From assembly GCA_038259155.1 (NCBI GenBank), contig JBBSPE010000025.1:1-40038 (forward strand): a DNA stretch of 40,038 bases, written 5' to 3'. Source of the DNA: JAABRT01 sp038259155. Its GTDB lineage: Bacteria; Gemmatimonadota; Gemmatimonadetes; Gemmatimonadales; Gemmatimonadaceae. A program made the position numbers and the translations under genes. This document shows, piece by piece, positions 18,358 to 26,290 of this stretch. Below the pieces are notes generated by a model. It was not told the origin of the DNA, did not search any database, and worked only from the letters and a program-made list of their open reading frames with translations. Numbering within the stretch: the stretch's first letter is position 1; each line of letters begins with the position of its first letter.

Positions 18358-18393
18358 CGGACGCTGGCACGGTCTACACCACCAGCGTCCGGT
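18358..18393 (+). terminator. Hairpin between convergent genes
   Basis: An 11-bp perfect stem (18358-18368 with 18383-18393) and a 14-nt loop begin 13 bp after the S8 peptidase stop. Its right arm lies inside the last codons of the leftward hydroxy-acid oxidase (stop at 18374). It could terminate the peptidase transcript; a T tract is absent. Confidence 0.5.
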
Positions 18394-19456
18394 CAATGCG
18401 CGCGATGTCGGGCACGCCCGCCAGTGCCATCGACAACGAAAGGTCGTCGCGCAACAATGAAAGCACGCGGTGCACACCGCGTTCGCCGTCCACGGCCAGT
18501 CCCCACAAATATGGCCTCCCCACGAGCACCGCGCGCGCACCCCGCGCGAGCGCCTTCAGTACGTCCGTACCCCGGCGAATACCGCCGTCCACAAACACTT
18601 CCGCGCTGTCGGCCACCGCCTGCACGATGGGCGCGAGGGCATCACCGGACGCCACTACCGTGTCGAGCTGCCGACCGCCGTGGTTGGACACCCCGATGCC
18701 ACGCGCGCCGTGCTCGACCGCGAGCCGCGCGTCCGCCGGCGCGAGAATGCCTTTCACCACCACCGGCAGCGACGTGATGCCGGCCAGCCAGTCCAGCGCC
18801 TCCCACGTGAGCGCCGGATCGAACTGCGCATTGATGTACGTGAAGAGCGCCGAGCCGTCGGCCGTGTCGTCGATCGCGTGGTCAAAGTTGGCCGCGCGCA
18901 CGTCGGCGGGCACGGTGAAACCATTGCGCAGGTCGCGTTCGCGATTCCCCGGTCGCTGCACGTCCACGGTCACACAGATTGCCGCGTACCCCGCTGCTTC
19001 TGCCCGCCGCACGAGGTCACGCGTGATCTCGCGGTCGCGGTAGATGTAGAGCTGCAGCCAGCGCAACGCCGCAGCCTCGGTCGCCACCTGCTCGAGCGGC
19101 ACGGAGCTGAGTGTACTGAGCACCTGCGCGGTGCCGAGTGCCGACACCGCGCGCGCGACCGCGAGTTCGCCGTGCGGATGGGCGAGGCAGTTCATGGCAC
19201 AGGGCGCCGTCATGATCGGCATGGTGATCGGATGGCTGAGCACCGTGGTGCGGAGATCGCACTCGGACACATCCACCAGCACGCGCGGCAGGAGTCGCAT
19301 GCGCGTCCACGCCGCCTCGTTCTCGCGCACTGTGATCTCGTCGCCCGCACCCCCCGCGTAGTAGTCGTACGCGGAGTGTGTGAGGCGCTCGCGGGCCTGC
19401 TGTTCGAAGTCGGCGACGTTGAGCGCGTAGCCGGAAGTCGGGGAGGGCCGCGGCAC
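18374..19456 (-). CDS. FMN-dependent alpha-hydroxy-acid oxidase/dehydrogenase (lactate/glycolate oxidase family)
   Basis: About 360 aa from GTG at 19456, two bases after the upstream gene's stop; the frame extends to 19492 inside that gene, so the start could be slightly earlier. The TIM-barrel family signatures are clear: YDYYAGGAGDE near the N-terminus, PIMTAPCAMNCLAHP for FMN binding, LQLYIYRDR, the base-activating VVKGIL lysine, catalytic His in SNHGGRQLD (H259) and phosphate-binding DGGIRRGTDVLKAL followed by VLVGRP. Members oxidise L-lactate, glycolate, mandelate or longer 2-hydroxy acids, using O2 or a quinone/cytochrome acceptor; which applies here is not decidable. Last gene of a probable four-gene operon. 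Confidence 0.9.
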   Translation of the reverse strand: MPRPSPTSGYALNVADFEQQARERLTHSAYDYYAGGAGDEITVRENEAAWTRMRLLPRVLVDVSECDLRTTVLSHPITMPIMTAPCAMNCLAHPHGELAVARAVSALGTAQVLSTLSSVPLEQVATEAAALRWLQLYIYRDREITRDLVRRAEAAGYAAICVTVDVQRPGNRERDLRNGFTVPADVRAANFDHAIDDTADGSALFTYINAQFDPALTWEALDWLAGITSLPVVVKGILAPADARLAVEHGARGIGVSNHGGRQLDTVVASGDALAPIVQAVADSAEVFVDGGIRRGTDVLKALARGARAVLVGRPYLWGLAVDGERGVHRVLSLLRDDLSLSMALAGVPDIARIDRTLVV

Positions 19457-19458
19457 GC

Positions 19459-19857
19459 TTACCACGTGAAGCGCACGGTTCCCTGCGTACACTCGGGGCC
19501 GCAGGACCTTCCGTTCGGGTAGGAGTTGGCGTACTCGGGCTGCAGGGTCGCCGTCTTGACGCCCGCCGAGGTGGTGATCGTCAGTTCCACGCGACTCGGC
19601 AGGAAGTTGACAAACTGCGCTCTATTCGGGGCGAAGCAACCCGGTCCGTCCGGGCATGTAACCGTCTGCACGGAGTCGCTGCTCCCAGCAGTTCTGGCTT
19701 GCACGACAACATCGCCGGCAGGAGCGTTGGCGACCTCGACCGTGAGCGTGTTGGCGCAGCCGATCAGTGTGCAGCCGGTGATGAAGGCATCACACGCGGC
19801 AAGCGACACGGCGGACAGGGACACGAGGGCAGTGCCAATCCAACGAGAGAGGTTCAT
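19459..19857 (-). CDS. Hypothetical cysteine-rich lipoprotein
   Basis: 132 aa from ATG at 19857, preceded on the minus strand by GGAG at 7-nt spacing; the longer open frame upstream is not protein-like. A lipoprotein signal ends in LAAC. The mature part is a small, probably beta-sheet domain (TLTVEVANAPAGDVVVQAR, VELTITTSAG) with several Cys residues (ITGCTLIGC, TCPDGPGC, CGPEC) likely to form disulfides in the periplasm. No family recognised. It is followed after 2 bp by the hydroxy-acid oxidase, so the two are almost certainly co-transcribed; a functional link is unknown. Confidence 0.7.
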   Translation of the reverse strand: MNLSRWIGTALVSLSAVSLAACDAFITGCTLIGCANTLTVEVANAPAGDVVVQARTAGSSDSVQTVTCPDGPGCFAPNRAQFVNFLPSRVELTITTSAGVKTATLQPEYANSYPNGRSCGPECTQGTVRFTW

Positions 19858-19954
19858 ACGCGAGCTCCGGACAGGGGGTACATCGGGATGTGGTGTCGGC
19901 AACGCGGCACGCGCGACAAAAACGCACCCCTGGGGGACAGAACTGGCCATGCCT

Positions 19955-20356
19955 TCACACCGGGCGCAACTGCTCCGAGATTGTTCGCGTACGATCCGTG
20001 ACCTCGTCCCCCGTGTGTTGCGTCGACTTCCGCTCCACGAGCATCACCAGACACTCCGCCTCGGCAATCGGGTTGTGGCGCACCCCGCGCGGCACCACGT
20101 ACATCTGGCCGGCCGTCAACGTCACGGTACCGGACTCCATCTCGAGTGTCATCGTGCCACGAAGCACGAAGAACAGTTCGTCTTCATGCTCGTGCGCATG
20201 CCACGCAAGGGTGCCGAGCACCTTGGCCACCTTCACGTAGGTGTCATCCACCTCCGCGATCACGCGCGGCGACCAGTACTCCGTGAGCGACTCGGCGATC
20301 TCGAGCGGGGACAGACCGCCCGACATGTCGCGAACGGCTTCCGGTTCAACCCTCAT
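19955..20356 (-). CDS. Single-domain cupin protein
   Basis: 133 aa, ATG at 20356, overlapping the upstream pentapeptide gene by 11 bp. The cupin motif 1 is visible in WHAHEHEDELFFVLRG (H55, H57, E60 as metal ligands) and motif 2 around VVPRGVRHNP (H94). The sequence resembles small 'cupin domain-containing' proteins that bind a metal and are sometimes isomerases, dioxygenases or sensors. No signal peptide, so cytoplasmic. Enzymatic role not determinable. Confidence 0.85.
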   Translation of the reverse strand: MRVEPEAVRDMSGGLSPLEIAESLTEYWSPRVIAEVDDTYVKVAKVLGTLAWHAHEHEDELFFVLRGTMTLEMESGTVTLTAGQMYVVPRGVRHNPIAEAECLVMLVERKSTQHTGDEVTDRTRTISEQLRPV

Positions 20357-20594
20357 GCGCCCGCAACAGTTCGGTGACGAGGATCCCGTTGATGGTCATC
20401 CCGTCGAGATTCGCGTCGGTGACGGTGACACCGCTCAGGTTCACGTTGTCAAATGCGGCTCCGGTGAGCGCCACGTTCGCGAATCGCGCCCCGGTCAGGT
20501 TCACGTTCGAGAACTTCGCGCGCGCAAGATTGGCGTCGCTGAATGATGCGCCAACAAGTGCGATGTCGATAGAGGTTCGAGAGTCGTCAGGCAT
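20346..20594 (-). CDS. Pentapeptide-repeat protein (small)
   Basis: 82 aa from ATG at 20594, with GGTGG just upstream. Nearly the whole protein is A(D/N)LXX-type repeats (GASFSDANLARAKFSNVNL, TGARFANVALTGAAFDNVNL), enough for about two and a half turns of a right-handed quadrilateral beta-helix. Much larger members (Qnr/MfpA) mimic DNA and protect gyrase; this one is too short for that claim. First gene of the operon with cupin, lipoprotein and FMN oxidase. Confidence 0.8.
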   Translation of the reverse strand: MPDDSRTSIDIALVGASFSDANLARAKFSNVNLTGARFANVALTGAAFDNVNLSGVTVTDANLDGMTINGILVTELLRAHEG

Positions 20595-20673
20595 TCATCC
20601 ACCCGGTCAATTGTGATCAAGCATCGGCGCGCGCCCGTACACGCTGCGGAGCCCTACGCCTGCGGGCGTCGCA

Positions 20674-21825
20674 TCACGGCGTATCCCGCAACGGCACACC
20701 CTTGAGCCGATACGGCGCAAAATCACTCCCCCAGTCCACCCCCACCACTTCCACCGACAGCTGCTCGCCGTCCACGTGCACGATCACATAGTGAAACGGA
20801 TTGGCGCCCGGGTCGGTGGACGGCCGCACCACGTGTTCCACCGCGACGCTCGCGACACCAGCCGTAGCCGCCGCGCGCCGATACGCGCGCAGATCTGGTT
20901 CGCCCTCGAACGCATAGAGCGGCGCACCGCCACCACCGCTCACGATCTGATCGAGTCGGTGCGTGCCCGTGGAGTCGCGATACCGTTCCACCCAGTGCTC
21001 GTACAAGTGCTCGTGGCCCGCCAGGATGAGCTTCACATGGTGGCGACGAAACAACGGCATCCAGCTCGCCCGAATGGACTCGGCCTGGCGCTCAATCGTG
21101 GCGCCGCCATGCGGCCCCGACGAAAACGCAGGATGATGAAAGAACGCCACGATGTTCACGTACCGCGTACGGTCGAGCTGCGCCAACTGCGACTCCATCC
21201 ACGCAAACTGCACCGAGTCGTCCGGAATATTGGAGTCGAGCGCAAGAAAGAGCGTGTTGCCGTAGCCGAATGCGTACGTGGGATAATCCTGAAGCCGTCG
21301 CGGTGAGCCGTTGGGCGGAATGAGGTTGACGTTGGTGCGGTAGTAGTTCTGCAGCCCCACCTGCCGGCGCGCATCGTCCAGGTTGACGGAGTTGCCCACG
21401 TCATGGTTGCCCACCGCGAGGAAGTACGGCACGCCGCCTTCCTGCGTGAGCCGGTTCACGAGTGGGATGTAGCTCACGGTGAGCTGTGTCGCGAGCGACC
21501 CGTTCACCACCGCATCGCCGCTCTGCACCACAAATCGAATGGAGTCGCCCGTGTCCGCCGCCCGACGAATGCGCGACAGCATGGACTCCACCACCAGCTG
21601 ATGCTCGGCCTGCAGCATTGTGCCGTCGTGGCGCCCGCGTGTATCACCATACGCAATGAAACTGAACCGCGTCACGTTGGCTGTTGCTGACTCCGCGGGC
21701 AACGGTGTCGCAGGCGCCAGCGTGGGCTCGGCAATGATGGTGTCGCGACCCTGAGCGGGCTGTGAGAGCAGCGTGGCTGGCGAGATCACGCATGAGAGCA
21801 GGACAACGCGCCGAACGAACGACAT
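20674..21825 (-). CDS. Exported metallophosphoesterase (calcineurin-like)
   Basis: 383 aa from ATG at 21825, which opens into a signal peptide (MSFVRRVVLLSCVIS... LLSQPAQG); the longer open frame adds only low-quality sequence. Dinuclear-metal ligands appear in family order: YGDTRG (D61), SGDAVVNG (D104), GNHD (N140, H141), FFHHP (H229/H230) and AGHEH (H270, H272). The protein resembles purple-acid-phosphatase-like metallophosphoesterases that hydrolyse phosphomono- or diesters in the periplasm. The 281-bp region upstream to 22107 is a divergent intergenic region with no recognisable gene. Confidence 0.9.
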   Translation of the reverse strand: MSFVRRVVLLSCVISPATLLSQPAQGRDTIIAEPTLAPATPLPAESATANVTRFSFIAYGDTRGRHDGTMLQAEHQLVVESMLSRIRRAADTGDSIRFVVQSGDAVVNGSLATQLTVSYIPLVNRLTQEGGVPYFLAVGNHDVGNSVNLDDARRQVGLQNYYRTNVNLIPPNGSPRRLQDYPTYAFGYGNTLFLALDSNIPDDSVQFAWMESQLAQLDRTRYVNIVAFFHHPAFSSGPHGGATIERQAESIRASWMPLFRRHHVKLILAGHEHLYEHWVERYRDSTGTHRLDQIVSGGGGAPLYAFEGEPDLRAYRRAAATAGVASVAVEHVVRPSTDPGANPFHYVIVHVDGEQLSVEVVGVDWGSDFAPYRLKGVPLRDTP

Positions 21826-22106
21826 AAAGGGACGGGACGGAGAAACCTGACGGGCGCAGAGCGGAGCTGCGCAACGCTTGAACTTGCGCGGAGTGGCGAC
21901 GGCAGACAAGCAAGCTTCTGGTGGCACCGGCGCCCGGCACGCACCCGGCATCGGCTTCCCTCTGGATGCAATTCCGCGCTATCATGCGAGCACTCAACAG
22001 CGCGCCCACGGCCGCGCTCACCGCAACACCAGACGTGAGGACGCAATGGATCAGGCACTGGCACTCGGAAACCCTTCCCTGTTCACCACCCCAGCCCTGA
22101 TGCCCC

Positions 22107-23762
22107 ATGCCCGCGCACGCATCTTCGCAAACGTACCTCACCGCCACCAGCGTCGCCGTTCGGCTGCCTGACGGCCGGTCGCTCCTCACCGACGTCACCT
22201 TCGGACTCGGCCAGCAGACCGTCGGCCTGATCGGCCCAAACGGCGCCGGCAAATCCACCCTGCTGTCCGTGCTCGCGGGCGAACGACCACCCGACCACGG
22301 ACACGTCCACCGGCTCACCACGCGCATTGGCCTGGTACGGCAGGGCCGCGTGGCAGCGCACGACACCGTCGCCGATGCACTCGGCGTGGCCAGTGTGCTC
22401 AGCGCCATCCACCGCGCCGAACGTGGCGAGGCGAACGCACACGACATTGCCCACATTGGCGACGCCTGGGACCTGCCGGAACGCACGCACGCCGCGCTGG
22501 CGGAGCTCGGCCTCGCCCACATCGCGCCTGATCGTACGCTGAGCTCCGTGAGCGGCGGCGAGGCCACACGCATCGCCCTCGCCGCGCAGTGGCTCGCCCA
22601 ACCGGACCTGCTGCTGCTCGACGAACCCACCAACGATCTCGACGCAACGAGCCGGGACGCCGTGTACGCGCTCGTCGCACGCTGGCCACGCGCACTGCTC
22701 GTCGCCACGCATGATCGGGCGCTGCTTTCGCACGTACACCGCATTCTGGCGGTCGAGCACGGAACGCTCGTCGCCTACGGCGGCGGCTGGGACGCCTATG
22801 TGGAGGAACGCGAACGACAGCGGGACGCGGCCGAACGGGAGCGCGACAGCGCGGCGGCCTCGCTGGAGCGCGCACGGCGCAACGCACAGGACGTGCGCGA
22901 ACGACAGGCTCGGCGCGCCGCCACCGGGCGGAAGTCGCGCGCCAAGGGCGGCATTCCCAAGATCCTGCTGAACACGCGCGCTGCTCAGAGCCAGGCCACA
23001 ACCGCGCGCGTGGCGCGCATCGCCGCTCGCGTGGTGGACTCGGCCGATTCGCGGCTGCGCACCGCCGCCGCTCGCGCGACCGAACACGAGGTGCTCCGCA
23101 TTCCCGTGGCACCCACAGGTCTCGCCACCAAGGCGGTGATCGTATCGCTGCGAGACGCAACCGTGGCGGTGGCGGACGGCACGCCACTGCTCCAGCACGT
23201 CTCCCTCGAGGTGGTTGGCCCGGAACGCGTGGCACTCGCCGGACCCAACGGCGTGGGCAAGACCACCCTGCTCCGCGTGCTGGCGGGTACGCTGCAGCCC
23301 ATCCATGGCGAGTGCTATCGCGGGGTGCCGCTGGACCGCGTGACCTATCTCGACCAGCACGTCTCCCTGCTCGACGTGGGCACCACCGTGCGCGACGCAT
23401 TCTCCGCACACCACCCCAACCTCGAGGTCACCGCCGTTCGTGCGGCACTCGCCCGCTTCTGGTTTCGCGCCGATGCCGCGTCGCAGCCCGTGGCGACACT
23501 CAGCGGCGGTGAACGCATGCGAGCCGCACTGGCATGCGTGCTGGCAGGTGACACGCCCCCACTCTGCCTGTTTCTGGACGAGCCCACCAATCACCTCGAC
23601 CTGGATAGTCTCGCGGCCATGGAGGTGGCACTGCGCGCCTACGACGGCGCGATGGTGGTCGTGTCGCACGATGCCGCGTTCCTGTCCGCCGTCGGTGTTT
23701 CGCGCGTGAAGGACGTGTCGCAATGGCGCGTGGCCCCTTCTTCCGGCATCTTGCCTGAATGA
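22107..23762 (+). CDS. ABC-F family ATPase (ribosome-associated type)
   Basis: 551 aa with two ABC domains and no membrane segment, as in the ABC-F family that acts on the ribosome E site (translation factors and antibiotic-resistance proteins). Walker A motifs GPNGAGKS (43-50) and GPNGVGKT (379-386), signatures SVSGGE and TLSGGE, and Walker B LLLLDEPTND and LFLDEPTNH are intact, so both sites should bind ATP. The inter-domain linker is long, basic and coiled-coil-like (ERERDSAAASLERARR, GRKSRAKGGIPKILL). No evidence distinguishes a housekeeping factor from a resistance protein. The start lacks a clear Shine-Dalgarno. The stop overlaps the next start as ATGA. Confidence 0.9.
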   Translation: MPAHASSQTYLTATSVAVRLPDGRSLLTDVTFGLGQQTVGLIGPNGAGKSTLLSVLAGERPPDHGHVHRLTTRIGLVRQGRVAAHDTVADALGVASVLSAIHRAERGEANAHDIAHIGDAWDLPERTHAALAELGLAHIAPDRTLSSVSGGEATRIALAAQWLAQPDLLLLDEPTNDLDATSRDAVYALVARWPRALLVATHDRALLSHVHRILAVEHGTLVAYGGGWDAYVEERERQRDAAERERDSAAASLERARRNAQDVRERQARRAATGRKSRAKGGIPKILLNTRAAQSQATTARVARIAARVVDSADSRLRTAAARATEHEVLRIPVAPTGLATKAVIVSLRDATVAVADGTPLLQHVSLEVVGPERVALAGPNGVGKTTLLRVLAGTLQPIHGECYRGVPLDRVTYLDQHVSLLDVGTTVRDAFSAHHPNLEVTAVRAALARFWFRADAASQPVATLSGGERMRAALACVLAGDTPPLCLFLDEPTNHLDLDSLAAMEVALRAYDGAMVVVSHDAAFLSAVGVSRVKDVSQWRVAPSSGILPE

Positions 23763-24208
23763 CAACCACCCCGATCGCTCTGCACGCCGGACTCGTCGTG
23801 CGCCTGGACACCGCCGCGCTTCGCGCACTCGGCGGCTCGCAAACCAACGCCGTCACCGGTCCGCAGGGCGACCGGGCGGTGGTGGGCGAGCACGATTTTC
23901 TGGTGCTCTACGTCGATGCCGCAACGGCCATGTGCACCGCTGTGCCGCTCTTCCCCAAATCAGCGGTTGGCAACCAGCCGCTTGTGGAATCGCTGAAGGC
24001 AGGGCCAGCGGAGGGATGGCGCGACACGGACGTGTACTTCTCCCGCTGGCAACACTGGCGCATTCCATCGGCGCTGGTGCTTGAGGCCATGCGCGCTGAC
24101 GGCCTCACGGCGGAGCAGCGGCGAAGCTACGCCGTGGGCGATGCGTCCGCGCTTGATGACATCCGTGTGTGGGAGAGCCACAATCGCGCCAGCTATCGGA
24201 CGGCGTAG
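23759..24208 (+). CDS. Conserved-looking hypothetical protein translationally coupled to the ABC-F gene
   Basis: 149 aa whose ATG overlaps the ABC-F stop (ATGA at 23759-23762), indicating translational coupling. It is soluble, without signal peptide or repeats. Features are an acidic/hydrophobic N-terminal half (GEHDFLVLYVDAATAMCTAVPLF), a Trp-rich WRDTDVYFSRWQHWRIP segment and a helical C-terminus (LTAEQRRSYAVGD). No family recognised. Coupling suggests that it works with the ABC-F ATPase or is needed in fixed ratio to it (inference). Confidence 0.7.
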   Translation: MTTTPIALHAGLVVRLDTAALRALGGSQTNAVTGPQGDRAVVGEHDFLVLYVDAATAMCTAVPLFPKSAVGNQPLVESLKAGPAEGWRDTDVYFSRWQHWRIPSALVLEAMRADGLTAEQRRSYAVGDASALDDIRVWESHNRASYRTA

Positions 24209-24279
24209 CGCCGCGCGTCGCTCTGGGTTCGTTCGGGCCCGGCGGGATGAGCTGATTTCTGTCGCTTCCGTGTGAGGAG

Positions 24280-24314
24280 AGGGTGTGGGGCAGGTCTTGC
24301 CCCCGTCACACCCT
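24280..24314 (+). terminator. Hairpin between the ABC-F operon and the PEP-CTERM gene
   Basis: AGGGTGTG (24280-24287) pairs with CACACCCT (24307-24314). Inside it GGGCA pairs with TGCCC around a 5-nt loop, with a 4-nt bulge on one side. It lies 71 bp after the ABC-F operon stop and 25 bp before the next ATG, so it may terminate the operon or act as a leader structure of the PEP-CTERM gene. No T run follows. Confidence 0.55.
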
Positions 24315-24338
24315 TCCCCAATCTCGGAGTGCTTCATC

Positions 24339-25133
24339 ATGAATCGTGTCCCGCTCGCGTTCCTGCTGCTTGCCAGCGCCACCGCCGCCTTTGTCCCGAG
24401 CCGCACCGTTGACGCCCAGCACCGCCGCGTGGTGGCAACCGTCACCAACCTCGCGCCGATCAACAGCATCAGCTTTGCCCCGCTCCATGTTGGGTTTCAC
24501 CGGGGCCTGTTCGATTCATTCAACAATGGCGAAGCGCCGGGCGCAGGTATCATTTCTGTGGCCGAGGGCGGCGCCGGCGGACAATGGCAGGCGGACTTTG
24601 CCGCGGCCGACCCAACCGCCACGCGCGGCACCATCGGCGGGCTGCTCACGCCTGGCGCAACGGCCAGTCTCGAGTTCCTCGTCAACACGCAGCTCAATCC
24701 GTTCTTCAGCTTTGCGTCGATGGCGGTGCCCAGCAACGACTTCTTCATTGGCAACGACAACGCGCAGCAATACCGACTGTTCGACGACAATGGCAACCTG
24801 CTGATCTCGTCCATTTTCCAGACGTCGAACTCCATCTGGGACGCTGGTTCCGAGCTCTTTGATCCGGCCGCGGCCGCGTTCGTGGGCAACAACGATCTGC
24901 GCACGCCGCAGAACGGCGTTGTCTCGTTCAACTTCGCAGAGTTGGAAGGCTTCAATGGCCTTGCCACAGGCGCAGGCTACGAATTCCAGAGTCAGCTGCA
25001 GAACGGACAGGACATTTATCGCATTGACTTTACATCGGTTCCGGTGCCGGAGCCGAGCGCACTCGGACTGCTCGCGGGAAGCCTGCTGGCCATGGGGTGG
25101 TTCGCGCGCCGTCGCGGTGTGGCGCACGGATAA
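24339..25133 (+). CDS. Spondin-N domain protein with PEP-CTERM sorting signal
   Basis: 264 aa; ATG at 24339 with GGAG at 24326-24329. Signal peptide (LLLASATAAFVPS..., cleavage near VDAQ). Residues ~30-190 resemble bacterial spondin_N domains: VTNLAPINSISFAPLHVGFH, GEAPGAGIISVAEGG, then LTPGATASLEFLV. The C-terminus carries a PEP-CTERM signal: VPEPSALGLL, a hydrophobic helix and a basic ARRR tail, recognised by an exosortase that is not in this window. Such proteins are exported, processed at the outer face of the inner membrane and often associated with exopolysaccharide or biofilm. The host should therefore encode EpsH/XrtA-type exosortase elsewhere. Confidence 0.85.
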   Translation: MNRVPLAFLLLASATAAFVPSRTVDAQHRRVVATVTNLAPINSISFAPLHVGFHRGLFDSFNNGEAPGAGIISVAEGGAGGQWQADFAAADPTATRGTIGGLLTPGATASLEFLVNTQLNPFFSFASMAVPSNDFFIGNDNAQQYRLFDDNGNLLISSIFQTSNSIWDAGSELFDPAAAAFVGNNDLRTPQNGVVSFNFAELEGFNGLATGAGYEFQSQLQNGQDIYRIDFTSVPVPEPSALGLLAGSLLAMGWFARRRGVAHG

Positions 25134-25148
25134 TGGCTGGCGTACCGG

Positions 25149-25167
25149 GCCCGGCTACACGCCGGGT
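25149..25167. terminator. Hairpin at the convergent end of PEP-CTERM and RES genes
   Basis: CCCGGC/GCCGGG (25150-25155 with 25161-25166) closes a 5-nt loop, extended by a G:T pair, and overlaps the RES toxin stop (25155-25157). It lies 16 bp after the PEP-CTERM stop, a position suited to bidirectional termination. Short stem and no T tract. Confidence 0.4.
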
Positions 25168-25865
25168 CGCGGTATGCTGCCGTCCACCTCGAATTGCGCG
25201 CGTACGAACTCATGGCGCTCCGGAGTGCGGACATGATCGCCGCGCGTGACATCCACTCCCACACGCGACGCCGCACAGTGCCAGCGCTGCAGGTGTTGCG
25301 GTTGCGCGGCGTGAAACACGGTCGGCGTGAACGCGCCAACGTTCACGCCGCCTTGCACGTCCCGCGCTGAGGGAAAGCGAAAGAGCTCCACGCCGTCCTC
25401 GCGCATGGCGCGTCCGAGCGGCTGCGTAGCCGCATAGGACGTGCGTGACGCGATCGCCTCACGATGCGCCGCGAAGGGGGGCTCGGTGAGGTCGATGGCG
25501 TGCGCGCTCCACATGCGCACCGTGAACGCGGTGAGTGCCGTGGTCACGAGACCGAGCTCGGCGTGCGTGCCCTCGAGGAACAGCAGTCGGTAGTACGCCA
25601 CCTCGGCAAACGCCGTGCGCGGCGACTCCGAACCGTACCAGATGCCGCGCTCCTGCCGGCTGCCAAAACGCGAGCCGTGCCGCAGCGGCGGATACCGAAA
25701 GGGTGTGGAAAGCAAATAGTGCTGTTTCGCGCCAATCGTGACGGGTGGCTTCACGCGGTCAACGAGCGTCTCGAGCAGCTCCTGCTCCGCCGCTGTATCC
25801 ACCAGCTTGCGCGTTGACACCTCATGCTGTGACTCCACCACGCGCCACGGCACCAGCCGCAGCAA
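25155..25865 (-). CDS. RES-domain toxin (NAD+-degrading type) of a RES/Xre toxin-antitoxin system
   Basis: About 236 aa if translation begins at TTG 25865, nine bases past the antitoxin stop; GTG at 25853 or an ATG at 25913 overlapping the antitoxin are alternatives. The sequence carries RES-family hallmarks: WRVVESQH near the start, RKLVDTAAEQELLE, the Arg-rich FRYPPLRHGSRFG, then WYGSESPRTAFAEVAYYR with the conserved Tyr, Ser and Glu, and ELFRFPSARDVQGGVNVG near the end. RES toxins (e.g. MbcT of Mycobacterium tuberculosis) consume NAD+ and are neutralised by Xre/MbcA antitoxins; the gene directly upstream encodes exactly that type. Activity is inferred, not shown. Confidence 0.85.
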   Translation of the reverse strand: MLRLVPWRVVESQHEVSTRKLVDTAAEQELLETLVDRVKPPVTIGAKQHYLLSTPFRYPPLRHGSRFGSRQERGIWYGSESPRTAFAEVAYYRLLFLEGTHAELGLVTTALTAFTVRMWSAHAIDLTEPPFAAHREAIASRTSYAATQPLGRAMREDGVELFRFPSARDVQGGVNVGAFTPTVFHAAQPQHLQRWHCAASRVGVDVTRGDHVRTPERHEFVRAQFEVDGSIPRPGV

Positions 25866-25872
25866 CCGGTGT

Positions 25873-26253
25873 TCAGAGTCGCCCGCGCATTGCGTCCAGA
25901 TACTGGATGACATCAACGAGGCCCTCCACCGATCGAATCCGTTCGGCGGGCACGCCGCCCACGTGGTCGTTCCTGGCGTGCAGCCAGCCGCGGGACTGCG
26001 CGTCATTGCCGCCCATGAGGGCATCGAGGGCGCGATAGACGCGCACGAACAGGAGAGAGAGCTCGCCTTCCTTGGAATCAGGGTCCACGCCCCGTCCGCG
26101 GTGCATGCGCGAGACAGTGGCCTCGCTCAGCCCGATCACCGCCGCCAAATGCCGGTTGGTGAGGCCAAGTCGCTCGGCCGCGTTGAGTGCCGCTTTCGCG
26201 ACAACGGCGTGCGCATCTGGTTCCGTGAGGCGCTGAGTGAGTACTTGCATCAC
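25873..26253 (-). CDS. Xre/MbcA/ParS-type antitoxin
   Basis: 126 aa from GTG 26253 (or 125 from ATG 26250). The N-terminal half has a helix-turn-helix (LTNRHLAAVIGLSEATVSRMHRG would span it; key words are LGLTNRHLAAVIG and ATVSRM). The C-terminal half fits the toxin-binding DUF2384 domain: FVRVYRALDALMGG and the ...RGWLHARND... then PAERIRSVEGLVDVIQYLDAM, where antitoxins of this family insert a C-terminal helix into the RES active site. It precedes the toxin gene, the usual order of this system. The predicted promoter and operator overlap its start, implying autoregulation and leaderless translation. Confidence 0.88.
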   Translation of the reverse strand: MMQVLTQRLTEPDAHAVVAKAALNAAERLGLTNRHLAAVIGLSEATVSRMHRGRGVDPDSKEGELSLLFVRVYRALDALMGGNDAQSRGWLHARNDHVGGVPAERIRSVEGLVDVIQYLDAMRGRL

Positions 26254-26290
26254 ACGGAAGATAAGCGAGACATACTTGCTGCTGCAAGTA
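26242..26290. promoter_or_regulatory. Candidate antitoxin operator: three TACTTGC half-sites
   Basis: A perfect inverted repeat TACTTGC-N4-GCAAGTA occupies 26273-26290. A third TACTTGC at 26242-26248 lies 31 bp away (about three helical turns), inside the first codons of the antitoxin. The right-hand half-sites overlap the predicted -35. This is the layout expected for autorepression by the Xre antitoxin; binding is inferred. Confidence 0.6.
26259..26287 (-). promoter_or_regulatory. Candidate promoter of the RES/Xre operon
   Basis: Read on the minus strand: -35 TTGCAG (26287-26282), a 17-bp spacer and -10 TTATCT (26264-26259). The expected transcription start (about 26252) coincides with the GTG/ATG start codons of the antitoxin, so the mRNA would be leaderless; no Shine-Dalgarno is visible. 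Confidence 0.55.

Noticed and set aside
22083..23828. 581-codon minus-strand frame opposite the ABC-F gene
   Set aside because: Antisense shadow; the plus strand carries intact Walker and signature motifs, while the shadow is Arg/Gly/His-rich without motifs.
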